Part shown: in pieces, positions 26,501-34,227 of the stretch
Layout: every line of letters starts with the position of its first letter
Position numbering within the stretch: position 1 is the stretch's first letter
Source: Chitinophaga pinensis
GTDB lineage: Bacteria; Bacteroidota; Bacteroidia; Chitinophagales; Chitinophagaceae
Length of the DNA stretch: 40,158 nucleotides
Direction of reading: 5' to 3'
Assembly: GCA_945862385.1 (NCBI GenBank)
Contig: CAMAXV010000020.1
Location: 1-40,158, forward strand
The notes under the pieces: model-generated
What the model was told of the DNA's origin: nothing
Databases searched by the model: none
What the model saw: only the letters and a program-made list of their open reading frames with translations
Program-made: the position numbers and the translations under genes

Positions 26501-26738
26501 TGGTCCGATTGAAGTAAATGGTAAAAAATACCCAGGACAAGTACCCATGACCCCTTATGCAGGCATGCTGAACGACCAGGAAATGGCCACTGTGCTTACT
26601 TATGTGCGCAATGCCTTTGGCAACAAAGCCCCTGCAGTTTCTCCGGAAAAGGTGAAGCAGGTAAGGGCTGCGATCAAGGATAAATCAGGCTTCTACACTC
26701 CTGATGAGCTCCTGAAACAACATCCCATGGAACAATAA
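23574..26738 (+). CDS. SGNH-like / propeller dehydrogenase / HEAT / cytochrome c fusion (PVC type)
   Basis: A 1054-residue exported protein with a membrane-spanning signal (LIWISLFIAAAGFLAFMLPA). Residues about 40-265 resemble an SGNH hydrolase, but the nucleophile site reads IMLIGNNLGSR (Asn47 for Ser) and the C-terminal Asp-His site reads DGAQLTNAGY (Gln244 for His), so hydrolase activity is unlikely. Residues about 380-720 form a propeller of the PVC membrane-dehydrogenase type (FTVAPGYKIDLFASEREFPDLANPV, LPLGFELAPEGVYLSQG, PNPWGIAFDAFGQVFYAETSGPD). HEAT-like helices follow (about 745-880). The C-terminus is a class I cytochrome c with CNTCH (Cys935-His939) and a Met in PMTPYAGM. Together with the gene at 18574 it is probably a periplasmic sugar-oxidising electron-transfer protein. 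It closes the first operon; a dispersed repeat follows. Confidence 0.85.
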   Translation: MQHFKKNGKLIWISLFIAAAGFLAFMLPASTQLKISKGTHIMLIGNNLGSRMMEADFFETEMQLRYADSMLYIRNMCDGGNTPGFRPHSGRNTPWAFPGAEKFQTELAKPADMEGFVEYPDEWLTKHQADIIIAFFGYNESFQGAAGLANYKAELDAFVKHTLAQRYNGKTAPQLVLVSPIAFENLSGKYDLPNGVVENLNLRVYTLAMKEVAAKNKVHFVDAFAPSKTWLDDPATELTIDGAQLTNAGYARFGPFLADEIFGKKNSASQHREAVYAAVAEKNWMWHNDYKIPNGVHVFGRRYNPFGPDNYPAEQKKIREMTLIRDTAIWLAAKGIRMDVAAADARTSYLPAVKTNYSPKDKNAELRYLYGQEALEKFTVAPGYKIDLFASEREFPDLANPVQISFDNKGRLWVAVMPTYPHWKPGDPKPNDKLIILEDTNNDGKADKQITFADNLQLPLGFELAPEGVYLSQGTNFMLLRDTNGDDKADSREVLLSGFDDHDTHHAHHAYTTDASGAIYMGQGVFLANDIETAYGPVRGTNGGFFRYDPKKQKLDRIAQVSIPNPWGIAFDAFGQVFYAETSGPDVTWMLPGTIKPRYGVATPKGASIIEEKHRVRPTSGLEFVSSRHFPDDVQGDMLINNTIGFLGTKQHKMMDAGAGYSSQHRQDLVVSTDINYRPVDLEFAPDGSLYIADWHNVLIGHMQHNIRDPLRDHVHGRIYRITYPSRPLVTPAKVDGASITELLENLKLPEYRTRYRTRRELREHTATAVLPALKNWVAALDKNAPQYEQMLLEALWVSWGQNKVDQPLLRKLLQAKDYRIRAAAVEIVRFSGNELPDKAALLMQAAKDNEARVRLEAIASASWLSKEKGLPIILEAGKKPLDSWLQKAWETAEAHVNGRAVVKKPKPAAESAAPTAQSATIAAGKAIYMRDGYCNTCHQPDGKGLEAAGFPPLAGSKWVTGSEDRLIKLVMKGIYGPIEVNGKKYPGQVPMTPYAGMLNDQEMATVLTYVRNAFGNKAPAVSPEKVKQVRAAIKDKSGFYTPDELLKQHPMEQ

Positions 26739-26768
26739 CATTTTAAGTCTTGGCAATAAATAACTTTA

Positions 26769-26922
26769 AAATTCCCCTCCTGTCCAGGAGGGGTGGCCCA
26801 GACCGAGCGAAGCGAGCGTCCGGGACGGGGTGGTGGATTTTAAACCTGATTCCACCACCCCGCCTCAACAAATTCACTTCGTTCATTTGTCTCGGCACCC
26901 CTCCTGTCCAGGAGGGGAATTT
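26769..26922. repeat. Hairpin-ended dispersed repeat, copy 2 (MITE-like)
   Basis: A 154-bp element in the 297-bp gap between the two sugar operons. The ends AAATTCCCCTCCTG... and ...CAGGAGGGGAATTT are inverted repeats of 27 bp apart from the two-base centre of each hairpin. The middle stem CGGGGTGGTGGA / TCCACCACCCCG and the stretch TCACTTCGTTCATTTGTCTC match copy 1. The left interior differs (GAGCGAAGCGAGCGTC). Nothing else was found in this gap except the palindrome at 26995. Confidence 0.87.
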
Positions 26923-26994
26923 ATCGCGTTTTATTTGTAAAAACATATCGATTGACTGTACCAATTACATTGTTAAAATGCATATAAACTAAAC

Positions 26995-27019
26995 TTTAAG
27001 TAAATTAATTTAACTTAAA
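26995..27019. promoter_or_regulatory. AT-rich palindrome upstream of the thuA-like gene
   Basis: The arms TTTAAGT and ACTTAAA flank an 11-bp AT-rich centre, 17 bp before the ATG at 27036. The position fits an operator, but the composition makes chance similarity possible. Confidence 0.3.
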
Positions 27020-27035
27020 ACATCAACACCGGATC

Positions 27036-27908
27036 ATGAACATACAATCATCATTTGCGAAATGCCTGACAATGGCCATCATCGGACTCTTTACACTGGT
27101 TTCAGCAGACGCACAACGCAGTGCAACCAAAAAACCGTTGATTGTTTTTGTAACCGGTGACCATGAATACAGTGGTGAAGCCACCCTGCCCATAATTGCG
27201 CAAGAACTGGAAAAGAACTATGGCTTCAGGACCAAAATCCTGAAAGCCTATCCAGACCACAATGCGGAAGAAAACATACCCGGACTGGAATCCCTGCAGG
27301 AAGCAGACCTCGCAGTATTTTTCCTGCGCTGGAGAAGGTTACCGGCAGATCAGGTGAAGCACATTGAAAACTACCTGCTTTCCAAAAAACCGCTGGTAGG
27401 CTTCCGCACCACCACCCATGCATTCAATTATCCGAAGGGACACCCCTTGGAGAAATGGAATGCCTTTGGAGAATTTGCCTTCAATACCCCTCCGGGATGG
27501 GGCGGTGTCAATAAGCATACCCATTACGGACATGAATCTTCTACTGATGTTAAACTGATTGATGCAGCGGCAGACGATCCCATCCTCACCGGAGCGAAAG
27601 ACGCTTTTCATGCCCGCTCCTGGCTCTATCAGGTATTGCCCAACTATCCCTCCAATGGATCCAAATCCCTGTTGATGGGACATTCCGTTAATCCCAATAC
27701 CCCTAAGGCCTACGATAATCCGGTGGCCTGGACCGGCACCAACGGTTATGGTGCGAAAATATTCTTCACTACACTCGGACATCCGGAAGATTTTGACCAG
27801 GTGCCCTTTCAGCGTCTCGTCATCAACGCCATCCACTGGGCAGCCGGAAAGAAGATCCCTAAAAAATGGGCAGGACCAATGCAAATCAATGTACCATACA
27901 GAAAATAA
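27036..27908 (+). CDS. Exported ThuA-like protein
   Basis: The 290-residue product has a signal peptide (LTMAIIGLFTLVSADAQ) and a class I glutamine-amidotransferase-like fold of the ThuA family: KPLIVFVTGDHEYSGE, LQEADLAVFFLRWRRLP, KKPLVGFRTTTHAFNY, GVNKHTHYGHE and PVAWTGTNGYGAKIFFTTLGHPEDF. ThuA belongs with ThuB (a Gfo/Idh/MocA enzyme) in trehalose use in rhizobia, where disaccharides pass through 3-keto forms. The usual triad cysteine of amidotransferases is replaced by the GFRTTTHAF segment. It starts the second operon; the next ORF begins 14 bp on. Confidence 0.85.
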   Translation: MNIQSSFAKCLTMAIIGLFTLVSADAQRSATKKPLIVFVTGDHEYSGEATLPIIAQELEKNYGFRTKILKAYPDHNAEENIPGLESLQEADLAVFFLRWRRLPADQVKHIENYLLSKKPLVGFRTTTHAFNYPKGHPLEKWNAFGEFAFNTPPGWGGVNKHTHYGHESSTDVKLIDAAADDPILTGAKDAFHARSWLYQVLPNYPSNGSKSLLMGHSVNPNTPKAYDNPVAWTGTNGYGAKIFFTTLGHPEDFDQVPFQRLVINAIHWAAGKKIPKKWAGPMQINVPYRK

Positions 27909-27922
27909 AACAACTCTTATAC

Positions 27923-28774
27923 ATGTATAAAATCGGATTCAATACCCTGGTCTGGTCGGCCGTAGTTTCAGACGACCAGTTCCCACTGCTGGATAAACTC
28001 AAAGCCATCGGATATGATGGTGTGGAATGCTTCATAGGAGCACCCGGAGATGACGCCTACAGCCGGTTCGGACAGCATGCCCGTTCCATCGGACTCGAAA
28101 CAACGGCTGTTTTTGTTGTAGATCCCGCTCAGAACCCAACGAGTCCGGATGCATCCACAAGAGCCAAAGCCCTCGACCGCATCAAATGGGGGATCGACAG
28201 GGCCCATGATATTGGTTCAACCATTCTGTGCGGACCCTTTCATTCTGCCCATGGGTATTTCACGAGACAGGCACCGCAGGAGCAGGAATACCAGCATTGT
28301 GCTGAAGTACTGCATCAGGCGGGTGAACACGCTGCATCCGCAGGCATCACCCTGGCACTGGAAGCCCTGAACCGTTTTGAATGCTACCTCTGCAATACAA
28401 TGGACCAGCTCAGTCACCTGCTGACCCTCGCCAACCATCCGAATGTGCGTGCCATGTACGACACACACCATTCCAATATTGAAGAGAAGAAGGCTGGCGA
28501 GGCGATTGATCGCATTGCTCCCTTCCTCGCGCATGTACACATCAGTGAAAACGACCGCGGCACACCCGGAGAAGGACATGTGCACTGGGATGAAACTTTT
28601 TCGTCGCTTGCCCGAATCAATTATTCCGGCTGGCTGACCATTGAAGCCTTCTCCCGGAATGACCCTGATTTTGCCAATGCCATCAATGTATGGCGGGAAT
28701 ATTCCGCTCCATGGGAAATGGCTGAAAAAGGACTGGCATTCATCAAAGCAAAATGCCAACAACACCAACTCTGA
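27923..28774 (+). CDS. TIM-barrel sugar isomerase/epimerase (AP endonuclease 2 superfamily)
   Basis: I use the ATG at 27923 (MYKIGFNTLVWSAVVSD), giving 283 residues; an upstream start would overlap the thuA-like gene. Motifs of the xylose-isomerase-like TIM-barrel family closest to D-tagatose/D-psicose 3-epimerases are seen: GYDGVECFIG, a metal-site Glu in ITLALEALNRFECYLCNT, MYDTHHSNIEEK (Asp and His), VHISENDRGTPGEGHVHW and LTIEAFSR (Glu). The four metal ligands Glu, Asp, His and Glu all appear in order, so it should be active. The protein has no signal and is cytoplasmic. A 3-epimerase or keto-sugar isomerase role is inferred. Confidence 0.85.
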   Translation: MYKIGFNTLVWSAVVSDDQFPLLDKLKAIGYDGVECFIGAPGDDAYSRFGQHARSIGLETTAVFVVDPAQNPTSPDASTRAKALDRIKWGIDRAHDIGSTILCGPFHSAHGYFTRQAPQEQEYQHCAEVLHQAGEHAASAGITLALEALNRFECYLCNTMDQLSHLLTLANHPNVRAMYDTHHSNIEEKKAGEAIDRIAPFLAHVHISENDRGTPGEGHVHWDETFSSLARINYSGWLTIEAFSRNDPDFANAINVWREYSAPWEMAEKGLAFIKAKCQQHQL

Positions 28775-28797
28775 TTTAACCACATAAAACTGCAACG

Positions 28798-29829
28798 ATG
28801 GCACAAAACAATTACCCCAAGCTGCACAATGCCACCTGGCCCGGCATTGTAGGAAAAGGTCCGGATTCCGAACCACCCATTTCACTCGACACCCTCATTG
28901 ATTTCACTGCCAATGCTGAAGTTGATGGCGTTAAATTCGATGGCATAGACATCGGACTTTTCGAACCCCATTTCAACATCGATGAATCTGCTGATGGCAT
29001 CAAACGCCTGGCCGACAAAGTAGGTCAGCTCAACCTGAACATTGGCTCACTCGTAGCGCCCATCTGGGGCGGACCAGCCATGGGCGGCAAGGAAGACCGC
29101 GCCGTTTTTGTAGACATGGTGCGCCGCTCCTGTGAATTTGGAAAAAAACTGCGTGATGCCGGAGTAAGACCCTATGGCATCATCCGCATAGACTCAGCCA
29201 GCAAACCCGAAGCCTGGGCACAGGATCCGGCAGGCAATACCAAACTCATTGCAGAAACCTTCAGGGAAGCCTGCGATGTGGCAGCAGATTACGGAGAAAG
29301 ACTTGCGGCAGAAGGAGAAATCTGCTGGGGAGGCATGCACAGCTGGAAAACCATGATCGATACCCTCGAGGCCGTTGATCGTCCGAATATCGGTTTCCAG
29401 GCAGACATGGCCCATACCCTCCTCTACCTGCTTGGCTACAATGCACCAGAACACCGCATCCTGCCCGTAGACTTCGACTGGAGTGACGGCGCTGCACTCG
29501 ATGCCGGACTGAAAACACTCACCGCTGCGCTGAGACCCTGGACCATCGACTTCCATGTGGCACAGAACGACGGCACGGTACATGGTACCGGCTCGCACGA
29601 TAAAACCGGCAGACATTGCCAGGCCCTCGACCCCAACGGCAAACTTGATATCGCCCGCCATGCAGGATACTGGCTGCGGGACGAAAATGGCGAACTCACC
29701 AAAGCGTTTCAGCACATCTGCTGGGATGGCTGCATGTTCCCCAATGATGTTATGCTGAAACAACAAACCTGGAATGATATCCTGGCGGCACTCATCAAAG
29801 TGCGCAACCACCATGGATGGAGCAATTAA
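28798..29829 (+). CDS. TIM-barrel sugar isomerase-like protein
   Basis: A 343-residue cytoplasmic-type protein of the same TIM-barrel superfamily as its upstream neighbour but of a different branch. Visible segments are [66 protein letters not shown] (Asp and His), [24 protein letters not shown] and HICWDGCMF. It resembles proteins annotated as sugar phosphate isomerase/epimerase in Bacteroidota and Planctomycetota. The paired presence of two TIM-barrel isomerases with an oxidoreductase is common in cyclitol and keto-sugar catabolism. It lies 23 bp after the first isomerase gene. Confidence 0.82.
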   Translation: MAQNNYPKLHNATWPGIVGKGPDSEPPISLDTLIDFTANAEVDGVKFDGIDIGLFEPHFNIDESADGIKRLADKVGQLNLNIGSLVAPIWGGPAMGGKEDRAVFVDMVRRSCEFGKKLRDAGVRPYGIIRIDSASKPEAWAQDPAGNTKLIAETFREACDVAADYGERLAAEGEICWGGMHSWKTMIDTLEAVDRPNIGFQADMAHTLLYLLGYNAPEHRILPVDFDWSDGAALDAGLKTLTAALRPWTIDFHVAQNDGTVHGTGSHDKTGRHCQALDPNGKLDIARHAGYWLRDENGELTKAFQHICWDGCMFPNDVMLKQQTWNDILAALIKVRNHHGWSN

Positions 29830-29848
29830 TCAACTTAAAAAGTAAACC

Positions 29849-30994
29849 ATGTCAACCAAAAAGAAACTCAATATAGGCCTCATCGGCGGTGGCTTCATGG
29901 GCAGAACCCATGCCAACGGATACAACCGCATCGGTAATTTCTTTCCAGAACTGGAGTACCAGCCTGTGCTGAAGGCAGTTTGCTTCCGCAATGAAACCAA
30001 ACTGAAGGCATTTGCAGAACAGTGGGGCTTTGAAAGCCATGAAACAGATTGGCGCAAGCTCATTGCACGCGAAGACATTGATGCTGTAGACATCTGCACC
30101 CCCAATGATACCCATGCAGAAATCGCCATTGCTGCCGCCAAAGCAGGGAAAATGATTCTTTGCGAAAAGCCACTTGCCAGAAATTTTGAAGAATCTGCTG
30201 AAATGGTTGAAGCCATTGAAAAAGCCGGTGTACGCAATACCGTTTGGTACAACTACCGCAGGATTCCGGCAGTTACCCTGGCCAAAAACATCGTAGACTC
30301 CGGCAAACTTGGTAAAATCTACCACTACAGGGCCAACTTCCTGCAAGACTGGACCATCAACGAGAACCTCCCACAGGGCGGAGAAGCACTCTGGCGCATG
30401 GATGCCGCTGTTGCAGGCTCTGGCGTAGTGGGCGACCTGCTCTCACATTGTGTGGATACCGCCATCTGGATCAATGGAGGCATCAGTGAGGTTTCGGCGA
30501 TGACGGAAACCTTTGTGAAAGAACGGATGCATCAGCTAACCGGCAAAGTAGAAGAAGTACACATCGACGATGCCTGTTCCTTCTTCTGCCGCTTCAATAA
30601 CGGATCATTGGGATTGTTTGAATCAACCCGGTATGCACGCGGACATAAAGCACTGTATACTTTTGAAATCAATGGCGCCAATGCCTCTATCCGCTGGGAC
30701 CTCCATGACCTTAACAGGCTTGAGTACTTCGACAATGGAGATGAATCCAACCTCAGGGGATGGCGTTCCATCCATGTTACAGACGGTGAACAACCCTATA
30801 TGAACAAGTGGTGGGTACCCGGACTCGGTATTGGGTATGAACATTCGTTTGTACACCAGGCAGCCGACTTCCTCAAAAGTATCGAAACCAATACACCCTG
30901 CTCACCTACTTTCAGGGAAGCCCTTGAAACCCAGAAAGTATGCCAGGCTGTGCTGGATTCCGCTGCCAGCCGCAGCTGGAAATCCTGTCAGTAA
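29849..30994 (+). CDS. Gfo/Idh/MocA family oxidoreductase
   Basis: The 381-residue product starts with an NAD(P) Rossmann motif [16 protein letters not shown] and continues with [34 protein letters not shown], including the EKP lysine typical of the family, then [21 protein letters not shown] and [20 protein letters not shown] (Asp and His). There is no signal peptide, so it works in the cytoplasm. Relatives oxidise or reduce inositols, glucose and 3-keto sugars. ThuB, paired with ThuA, is in this family. It is 19 bp after the isomerase gene and 17 bp before the DUF1080 gene. Confidence 0.9.
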   Translation: MSTKKKLNIGLIGGGFMGRTHANGYNRIGNFFPELEYQPVLKAVCFRNETKLKAFAEQWGFESHETDWRKLIAREDIDAVDICTPNDTHAEIAIAAAKAGKMILCEKPLARNFEESAEMVEAIEKAGVRNTVWYNYRRIPAVTLAKNIVDSGKLGKIYHYRANFLQDWTINENLPQGGEALWRMDAAVAGSGVVGDLLSHCVDTAIWINGGISEVSAMTETFVKERMHQLTGKVEEVHIDDACSFFCRFNNGSLGLFESTRYARGHKALYTFEINGANASIRWDLHDLNRLEYFDNGDESNLRGWRSIHVTDGEQPYMNKWWVPGLGIGYEHSFVHQAADFLKSIETNTPCSPTFREALETQKVCQAVLDSAASRSWKSCQ

Positions 30995-31011
30995 CCTTTA
31001 AAAAAGTCGAT

Positions 31012-31725
31012 ATGAAATATTGCTACAGCCGGATTAACCTCATGATGGGCATTCTGCTCCTGCTTACGGTATTTGCTTCCGCACAAGAGCGAAAAGCAGG
31101 ATTCAAGCGCATCTTTGATGGCAAAACCATGAAAAACTGGGACTGTGATACAACACACTGGCGCATTGAAAAAGGCATTTTTGTGGGAGAAGTGAGTGCG
31201 GAGAAACCCCTCAAAACCAATACCTTTCTGATATACAAAGGCAAGGTGCCGGGGAACTTTGAATTCATGGCCAGTTACAGGATCAGTCCGGAAGGCAACA
31301 GCGGCGTGCAATACCGCAGCGAACCTGTAGAAAATGTAGCTTACGGATTGAAAGGTTATCAGGCGGATATAGACGGCGCCAACAGGTATACCGGACAAAA
31401 CTATGAGGAAAGGGGCCGGGGATTTCTGGCGATGAGGGGACAACAGGCAACATTGCAAACCGGACAAAAACCGGTAATCACAGGAAGCGTGGGCGATTCG
31501 GATAAACTCAAAGAGCAGATCCGTAACAATGACTGGAATACCATTCACATCATTGCCAGAGGCAACAACATGAAGCATTACATCAATGGCGTGCTCATGA
31601 GTGAAACCACTGACGAAGACCCAACCAAGCGGAAGCTCGTAGGTTTAATTGGGTTGCAGGTTCATGTAATGCCCAGGATGAAGGTGGAATACAAGGATAT
31701 TTTTCTGAAGGAAATAAAAAAATAA
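31012..31725 (+). CDS. Exported DUF1080 protein (3-keto-disaccharide hydrolase family)
   Basis: The ATG at 31012 (MKYCYSRINLMMGILLLLTVFASAQ) opens a signal peptide, giving 237 residues; the open frame runs 24 codons further up inside the oxidoreductase gene. The mature protein has the DUF1080 concanavalin-like signature: FKRIFDGKTMKNWDCD, HWRIEKGIFVGE, FEFMASYRISPEGNSGVQYRSE, GYQADIDGANRYTGQNYEERGRG, NDWNTIHIIARGNNMKHYINGVLMSE and GLIGLQVH. Family members cleave glycosidic bonds of sugars oxidised at C3. It is the last gene of the second operon and points to an oxidative glycoside breakdown route. Confidence 0.9.
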   Translation: MKYCYSRINLMMGILLLLTVFASAQERKAGFKRIFDGKTMKNWDCDTTHWRIEKGIFVGEVSAEKPLKTNTFLIYKGKVPGNFEFMASYRISPEGNSGVQYRSEPVENVAYGLKGYQADIDGANRYTGQNYEERGRGFLAMRGQQATLQTGQKPVITGSVGDSDKLKEQIRNNDWNTIHIIARGNNMKHYINGVLMSETTDEDPTKRKLVGLIGLQVHVMPRMKVEYKDIFLKEIKK

Positions 31726-31733
31726 TAAAAAAG

Positions 31734-31741
31734 TACCTTTG
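31734..31741 (+). promoter_or_regulatory. Candidate -7 box for the esterase-like gene
   Basis: TACCTTTG is an exact TAnnTTTG match, 27 bp before the ATG at 31769, and directly follows the DUF1080 stop. Confidence 0.55.
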
Positions 31742-31768
31742 CGGCACAAGCCAACAACAACTTCTACC

Positions 31769-32653
31769 ATGAAAAGAATTTTAGCTCCCTTAGCCTTCGT
31801 TATTTTTTCGGCCCTGCTGATTGTTTCCTGCAAAAAGAACAATGGGGAAATGACCGACAATCCCGGTGTGGCCAAAAAGATGCTCAACGTAGCCTACGGC
31901 ATTGATTCTCTCCAGAAGATGGACATCTACCTGCCTGCAGGCCGGTCAGTAACCAGCACCAAAGTGCTGGCTGTGGTGCATGGCGGATCATGGAATACAG
32001 GCGACAAAAAAGACCTTCAGTTTGTGGTAGATTCCCTGCAAAAGTACCTCCCCGATTATGCCATTTTCAACATCAACTACCGCCTGGCAACCAGCACGGG
32101 AGGCAATGTGTTTCCAACCCAGGAAAATGATGTGAAAGCGGCCATACAGTTTATTTACAATAACCGGGATGCTTATGCCTGCAATACAGATAAAACTGCG
32201 ATACTCGGACAAAGTGCAGGCGGACAGCTAGCCATGCTGGCTGCTTATACCAACAAGACACCCGTGAAATTCAAATCCGTGGTGAACATTTCCGGTGTTG
32301 CGAATTTTGCTGAATTGCTGGCTTATTTTACAGCTGTAGATCCCAATACTGCCATCAAGCTCACCCTGCTCCTTGGAGGAACACCAGCCAGCAATGCCCC
32401 AGGTTATGCTGCTGCCAGTCCGCTCACCCACATTACGCCACAAAGTCCGCCCACGCTGATTTTCCATGGCACAACCGATGTGGTGGTACCCTTTACACAG
32501 TCCAGCTCACTCGCAGCTGCACTCAATACCAAAGGTGTAAAGAACACCCTCGTAACCTTTCAGGGTGTTGGCCACGACTTTCTCGTATCACCATTGGCAG
32601 TGGCGTCTACTTTGTTGAATACTGTAAACTTTCTCAATAACAATAATCAGTAG
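31769..32653 (+). CDS. Alpha/beta-hydrolase lipoprotein (esterase-like)
   Basis: The ATG at 31769 begins a lipoprotein signal with lipobox IVSC (lipidated Cys20), giving 294 residues. Alpha/beta-hydrolase landmarks are all present: the oxyanion segment VVHGGSW, INYRLATSTGG, the nucleophile elbow GQSAGGQLA (Ser149), FHGTTDVVVPFTQS (Asp) and GVGHDF (His). This resembles BD-FAE or carboxylesterase-type proteins that deacetylate or de-esterify sugars. It may support the sugar cluster ahead, but it has its own promoter and terminator, so its link is only by position. Confidence 0.85.
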   Translation: MKRILAPLAFVIFSALLIVSCKKNNGEMTDNPGVAKKMLNVAYGIDSLQKMDIYLPAGRSVTSTKVLAVVHGGSWNTGDKKDLQFVVDSLQKYLPDYAIFNINYRLATSTGGNVFPTQENDVKAAIQFIYNNRDAYACNTDKTAILGQSAGGQLAMLAAYTNKTPVKFKSVVNISGVANFAELLAYFTAVDPNTAIKLTLLLGGTPASNAPGYAAASPLTHITPQSPPTLIFHGTTDVVVPFTQSSSLAAALNTKGVKNTLVTFQGVGHDFLVSPLAVASTLLNTVNFLNNNNQ

Positions 32654-32673
32654 AAAATAAAAGCAGATTGTAG

Positions 32674-32709
32674 AAAATAAGCAACTCCAACGAGTTGCTT
32701 ATTTTTTTT
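32674..32709 (+). terminator. Rho-independent terminator after the esterase-like gene
   Basis: A perfect 14-bp stem AAAATAAGCAACTC / GAGTTGCTTATTTT with loop CAAC is followed by further T. It ends 20 bp past the stop codon, just before the IS3-type element. Confidence 0.92.
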
Positions 32710-32791
32710 GGTGTTGGAGTATAACACTCCCCTTTTTTAGGACCAAAAGATCAGGTTGTTAAGTTAAGATTTCTAGTAACAAATGTTTTCA

Positions 32792-33646
32792 TCAGGCTGC
32801 TTTTTTCAATGATTGTTCATACCTTTTGTTTGGTGTTTCCTTGGTGGTATGATGGATTTTTTGATGGTAGTAGTCGATGTGGTTTTGAACGCCCCCAGCA
32901 AGTTCAAAACCATCATCGACAGGGTGGAGATAGATATAGTCGTATTTAAGCGATTTCCAAAACCGTTCAATCCAAACATTATCCAATGCTCTTCCTTTTC
33001 CGTCCATTGATATCAAAATTCCCTGTTCCTCAAGGTACTGAGTCCACAAAGCACTTGTGTACTGGCTACCCTGATCAGAATTTACAATCTCGGGCTTACC
33101 ATGTTTGGCTATTGCTTCTTCCAATACCTGTTTACACCATTGGGCACTCATCGTATTACTGATACCCCAGCCTACAATCTTACGACTGTAAACATCTATG
33201 ATGGCTGTAATGTACATAAAACCCTTTTTCATCGGAATATATGTTATGTCCGTACACCACACTTGGTTGGCGTGGGTAATCTCAAGGTCCTTGAGCAAAT
33301 AGGGTTTGATATATTCCTTCATACCCATTTTAGTCAGATTCTTACGCCTGTAAATTGTTTCTCTACCCATTATCCTGAACAAGCGGCGGATACGTTTTGG
33401 ACCAACGACATACCCCATGGCCATCAATAGATACACCATTGACTTTACTCCCTCTGTTGGGTGGCTCGTTAAATGTTTATCCATTATATTCATCATCTCC
33501 ACGTTTTCAGGCTTCTCAGCAGCTGCTTTGTAATAAATTTTGCTTCGGTTCACAGATAATAATTCACACTGCCTACGGACAGAAATTCTGGAAGTGAAAG
33601 GTTCAATTAAATCTACCATCAAATCTCGATTCCCAACTTCTTGCAA
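32792..33646 (-). CDS. IS3-family transposase OrfB (DDE domain)
   Basis: OrfB carries the rve/DDE catalytic domain. The three acidic residues are visible in VWCTDITYIPMKKGFMYIT (Asp), IVNSDQGSQYTS (Asp) and VWIERFWKSLKYDYIYL (Glu), and the N-terminal HTH_21-type segment RQCELLSVNRSKIYYK precedes them. The open frame starts at a TTG inside the end of orfA; normally it is translated only as an OrfAB fusion through a -1 frameshift at the A8 run just upstream. The reading frame is intact to the stop, so the element may be active. Confidence 0.93.
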   Translation of the reverse strand: MQEVGNRDLMVDLIEPFTSRISVRRQCELLSVNRSKIYYKAAAEKPENVEMMNIMDKHLTSHPTEGVKSMVYLLMAMGYVVGPKRIRRLFRIMGRETIYRRKNLTKMGMKEYIKPYLLKDLEITHANQVWCTDITYIPMKKGFMYITAIIDVYSRKIVGWGISNTMSAQWCKQVLEEAIAKHGKPEIVNSDQGSQYTSALWTQYLEEQGILISMDGKGRALDNVWIERFWKSLKYDYIYLHPVDDGFELAGGVQNHIDYYHQKIHHTTKETPNKRYEQSLKKAA

Positions 33647-33915
33647 CTTTTTTTTAAAAACTCATTCTCGATCTTCAACTGTCCGATGGCTGCATACAAG
33701 TCCCTGGAATCGAGTTCTTGAGATACCTTGTCCTCAGACTTTTCAAATGTAGCAGATATGTTTTCCAAAAACTCTGCCTTCCACTTAGAAATCATAACAG
33801 GGTTAATATCAAATTTTTTGGCCAGTTCTGCCAGTGTCTGTTGATTCTTAACTGCTTCAAGAGCAACCTTTGCTTTAAAAGCAGCATTGAATTTTCTACG
33901 GGTTTGCTTGTTCAT
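33619..33915 (-). CDS. IS3-family transposase OrfA (helix-turn-helix)
   Basis: The 98-residue protein binds the element ends. It starts MNKQTRRKFNAAFKAKVALE, has the IS3-type HTH (LAELAKKFDINPVMISKWKAEF) and a leucine-zipper-like tail (YAAIGQLKIENEFLKK). It overlaps orfB by 28 bp. The ATG is immediately inside the right inverted repeat, as usual. Confidence 0.93.
   Translation of the reverse strand: MNKQTRRKFNAAFKAKVALEAVKNQQTLAELAKKFDINPVMISKWKAEFLENISATFEKSEDKVSQELDSRDLYAAIGQLKIENEFLKKSCKKLGIEI
33648..33655 (-). other. Programmed -1 frameshift site of the IS3 element
   Basis: On the minus strand orfA reads TTA AAA AAA AGT, so the heptamer A AAA AAA sits in the phase needed for slippage. 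Moving back by one base continues with AAG TTG CAA, which is exactly the orfB frame. Confidence 0.85.
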
Positions 33916-33981
33916 AATTGAGGTTTAAATTAATAAAAATTATTAACTAATCCTCTGGTCTGAAATTTGGGGAGTATTATA

Positions 33982-34227
33982 ATGTTTCCGGATGTCAGTG
34001 ACGGTAAAATTTCAATTGTCGATGTAAGGTGTGTGGATAGCATGAAAAAGCAATTCATCATTGAAATGCAGGTAGTGCATCATGAGGGGTTTAACCAGCG
34101 GGCTTTGATGTATGCTGCTAAAGCTTACGGGCAACAACTGAAAAAAGGGATGTTCTATAACGATGCACAACCTATCTATCTTTTGAGTATTGTCAATTCA
34201 TGTTCTTTTTCAACTTTACAAAGTTGA
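33982..34227 (+). pseudogene. Fragment of an Rpn/PD-(D/E)XK nuclease-transposase gene
   Basis: About 80 residues match the core of the PD-(D/E)XK nuclease family transposases (Rpn-like): KISIVDVRCVDSMKKQFIIE with the catalytic Asp, MQVVHHEGFNQRALMYAAKA with the Gln after the Glu, and YNDAQPIYLLSIVN. Full members have about 300 residues; the first 60 or so and the last 150 or so are missing. The 5' end runs into the IS3 right end, and the 3' end runs into the AGTTGAGAGATGA repeat. No matching 5' part remains on the other side of the insertion sequence. Confidence 0.75.

Larger units (their letters stand above)
32722..33979 (-). mobile_element. IS3-family insertion sequence
   Basis: The element carries overlapping orfA and orfB on the minus strand. 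Imperfect terminal inverted repeats are visible: TAACACTCCCC...GGACCA at the left and, reversed, TAATACTCCCC...AGACCAG at the right, about 24 bp. The length is about 1.26 kb, normal for the family. I could not find a convincing short target duplication, so one end may be slightly off or the copy may have taken part in a rearrangement. Confidence 0.85.
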
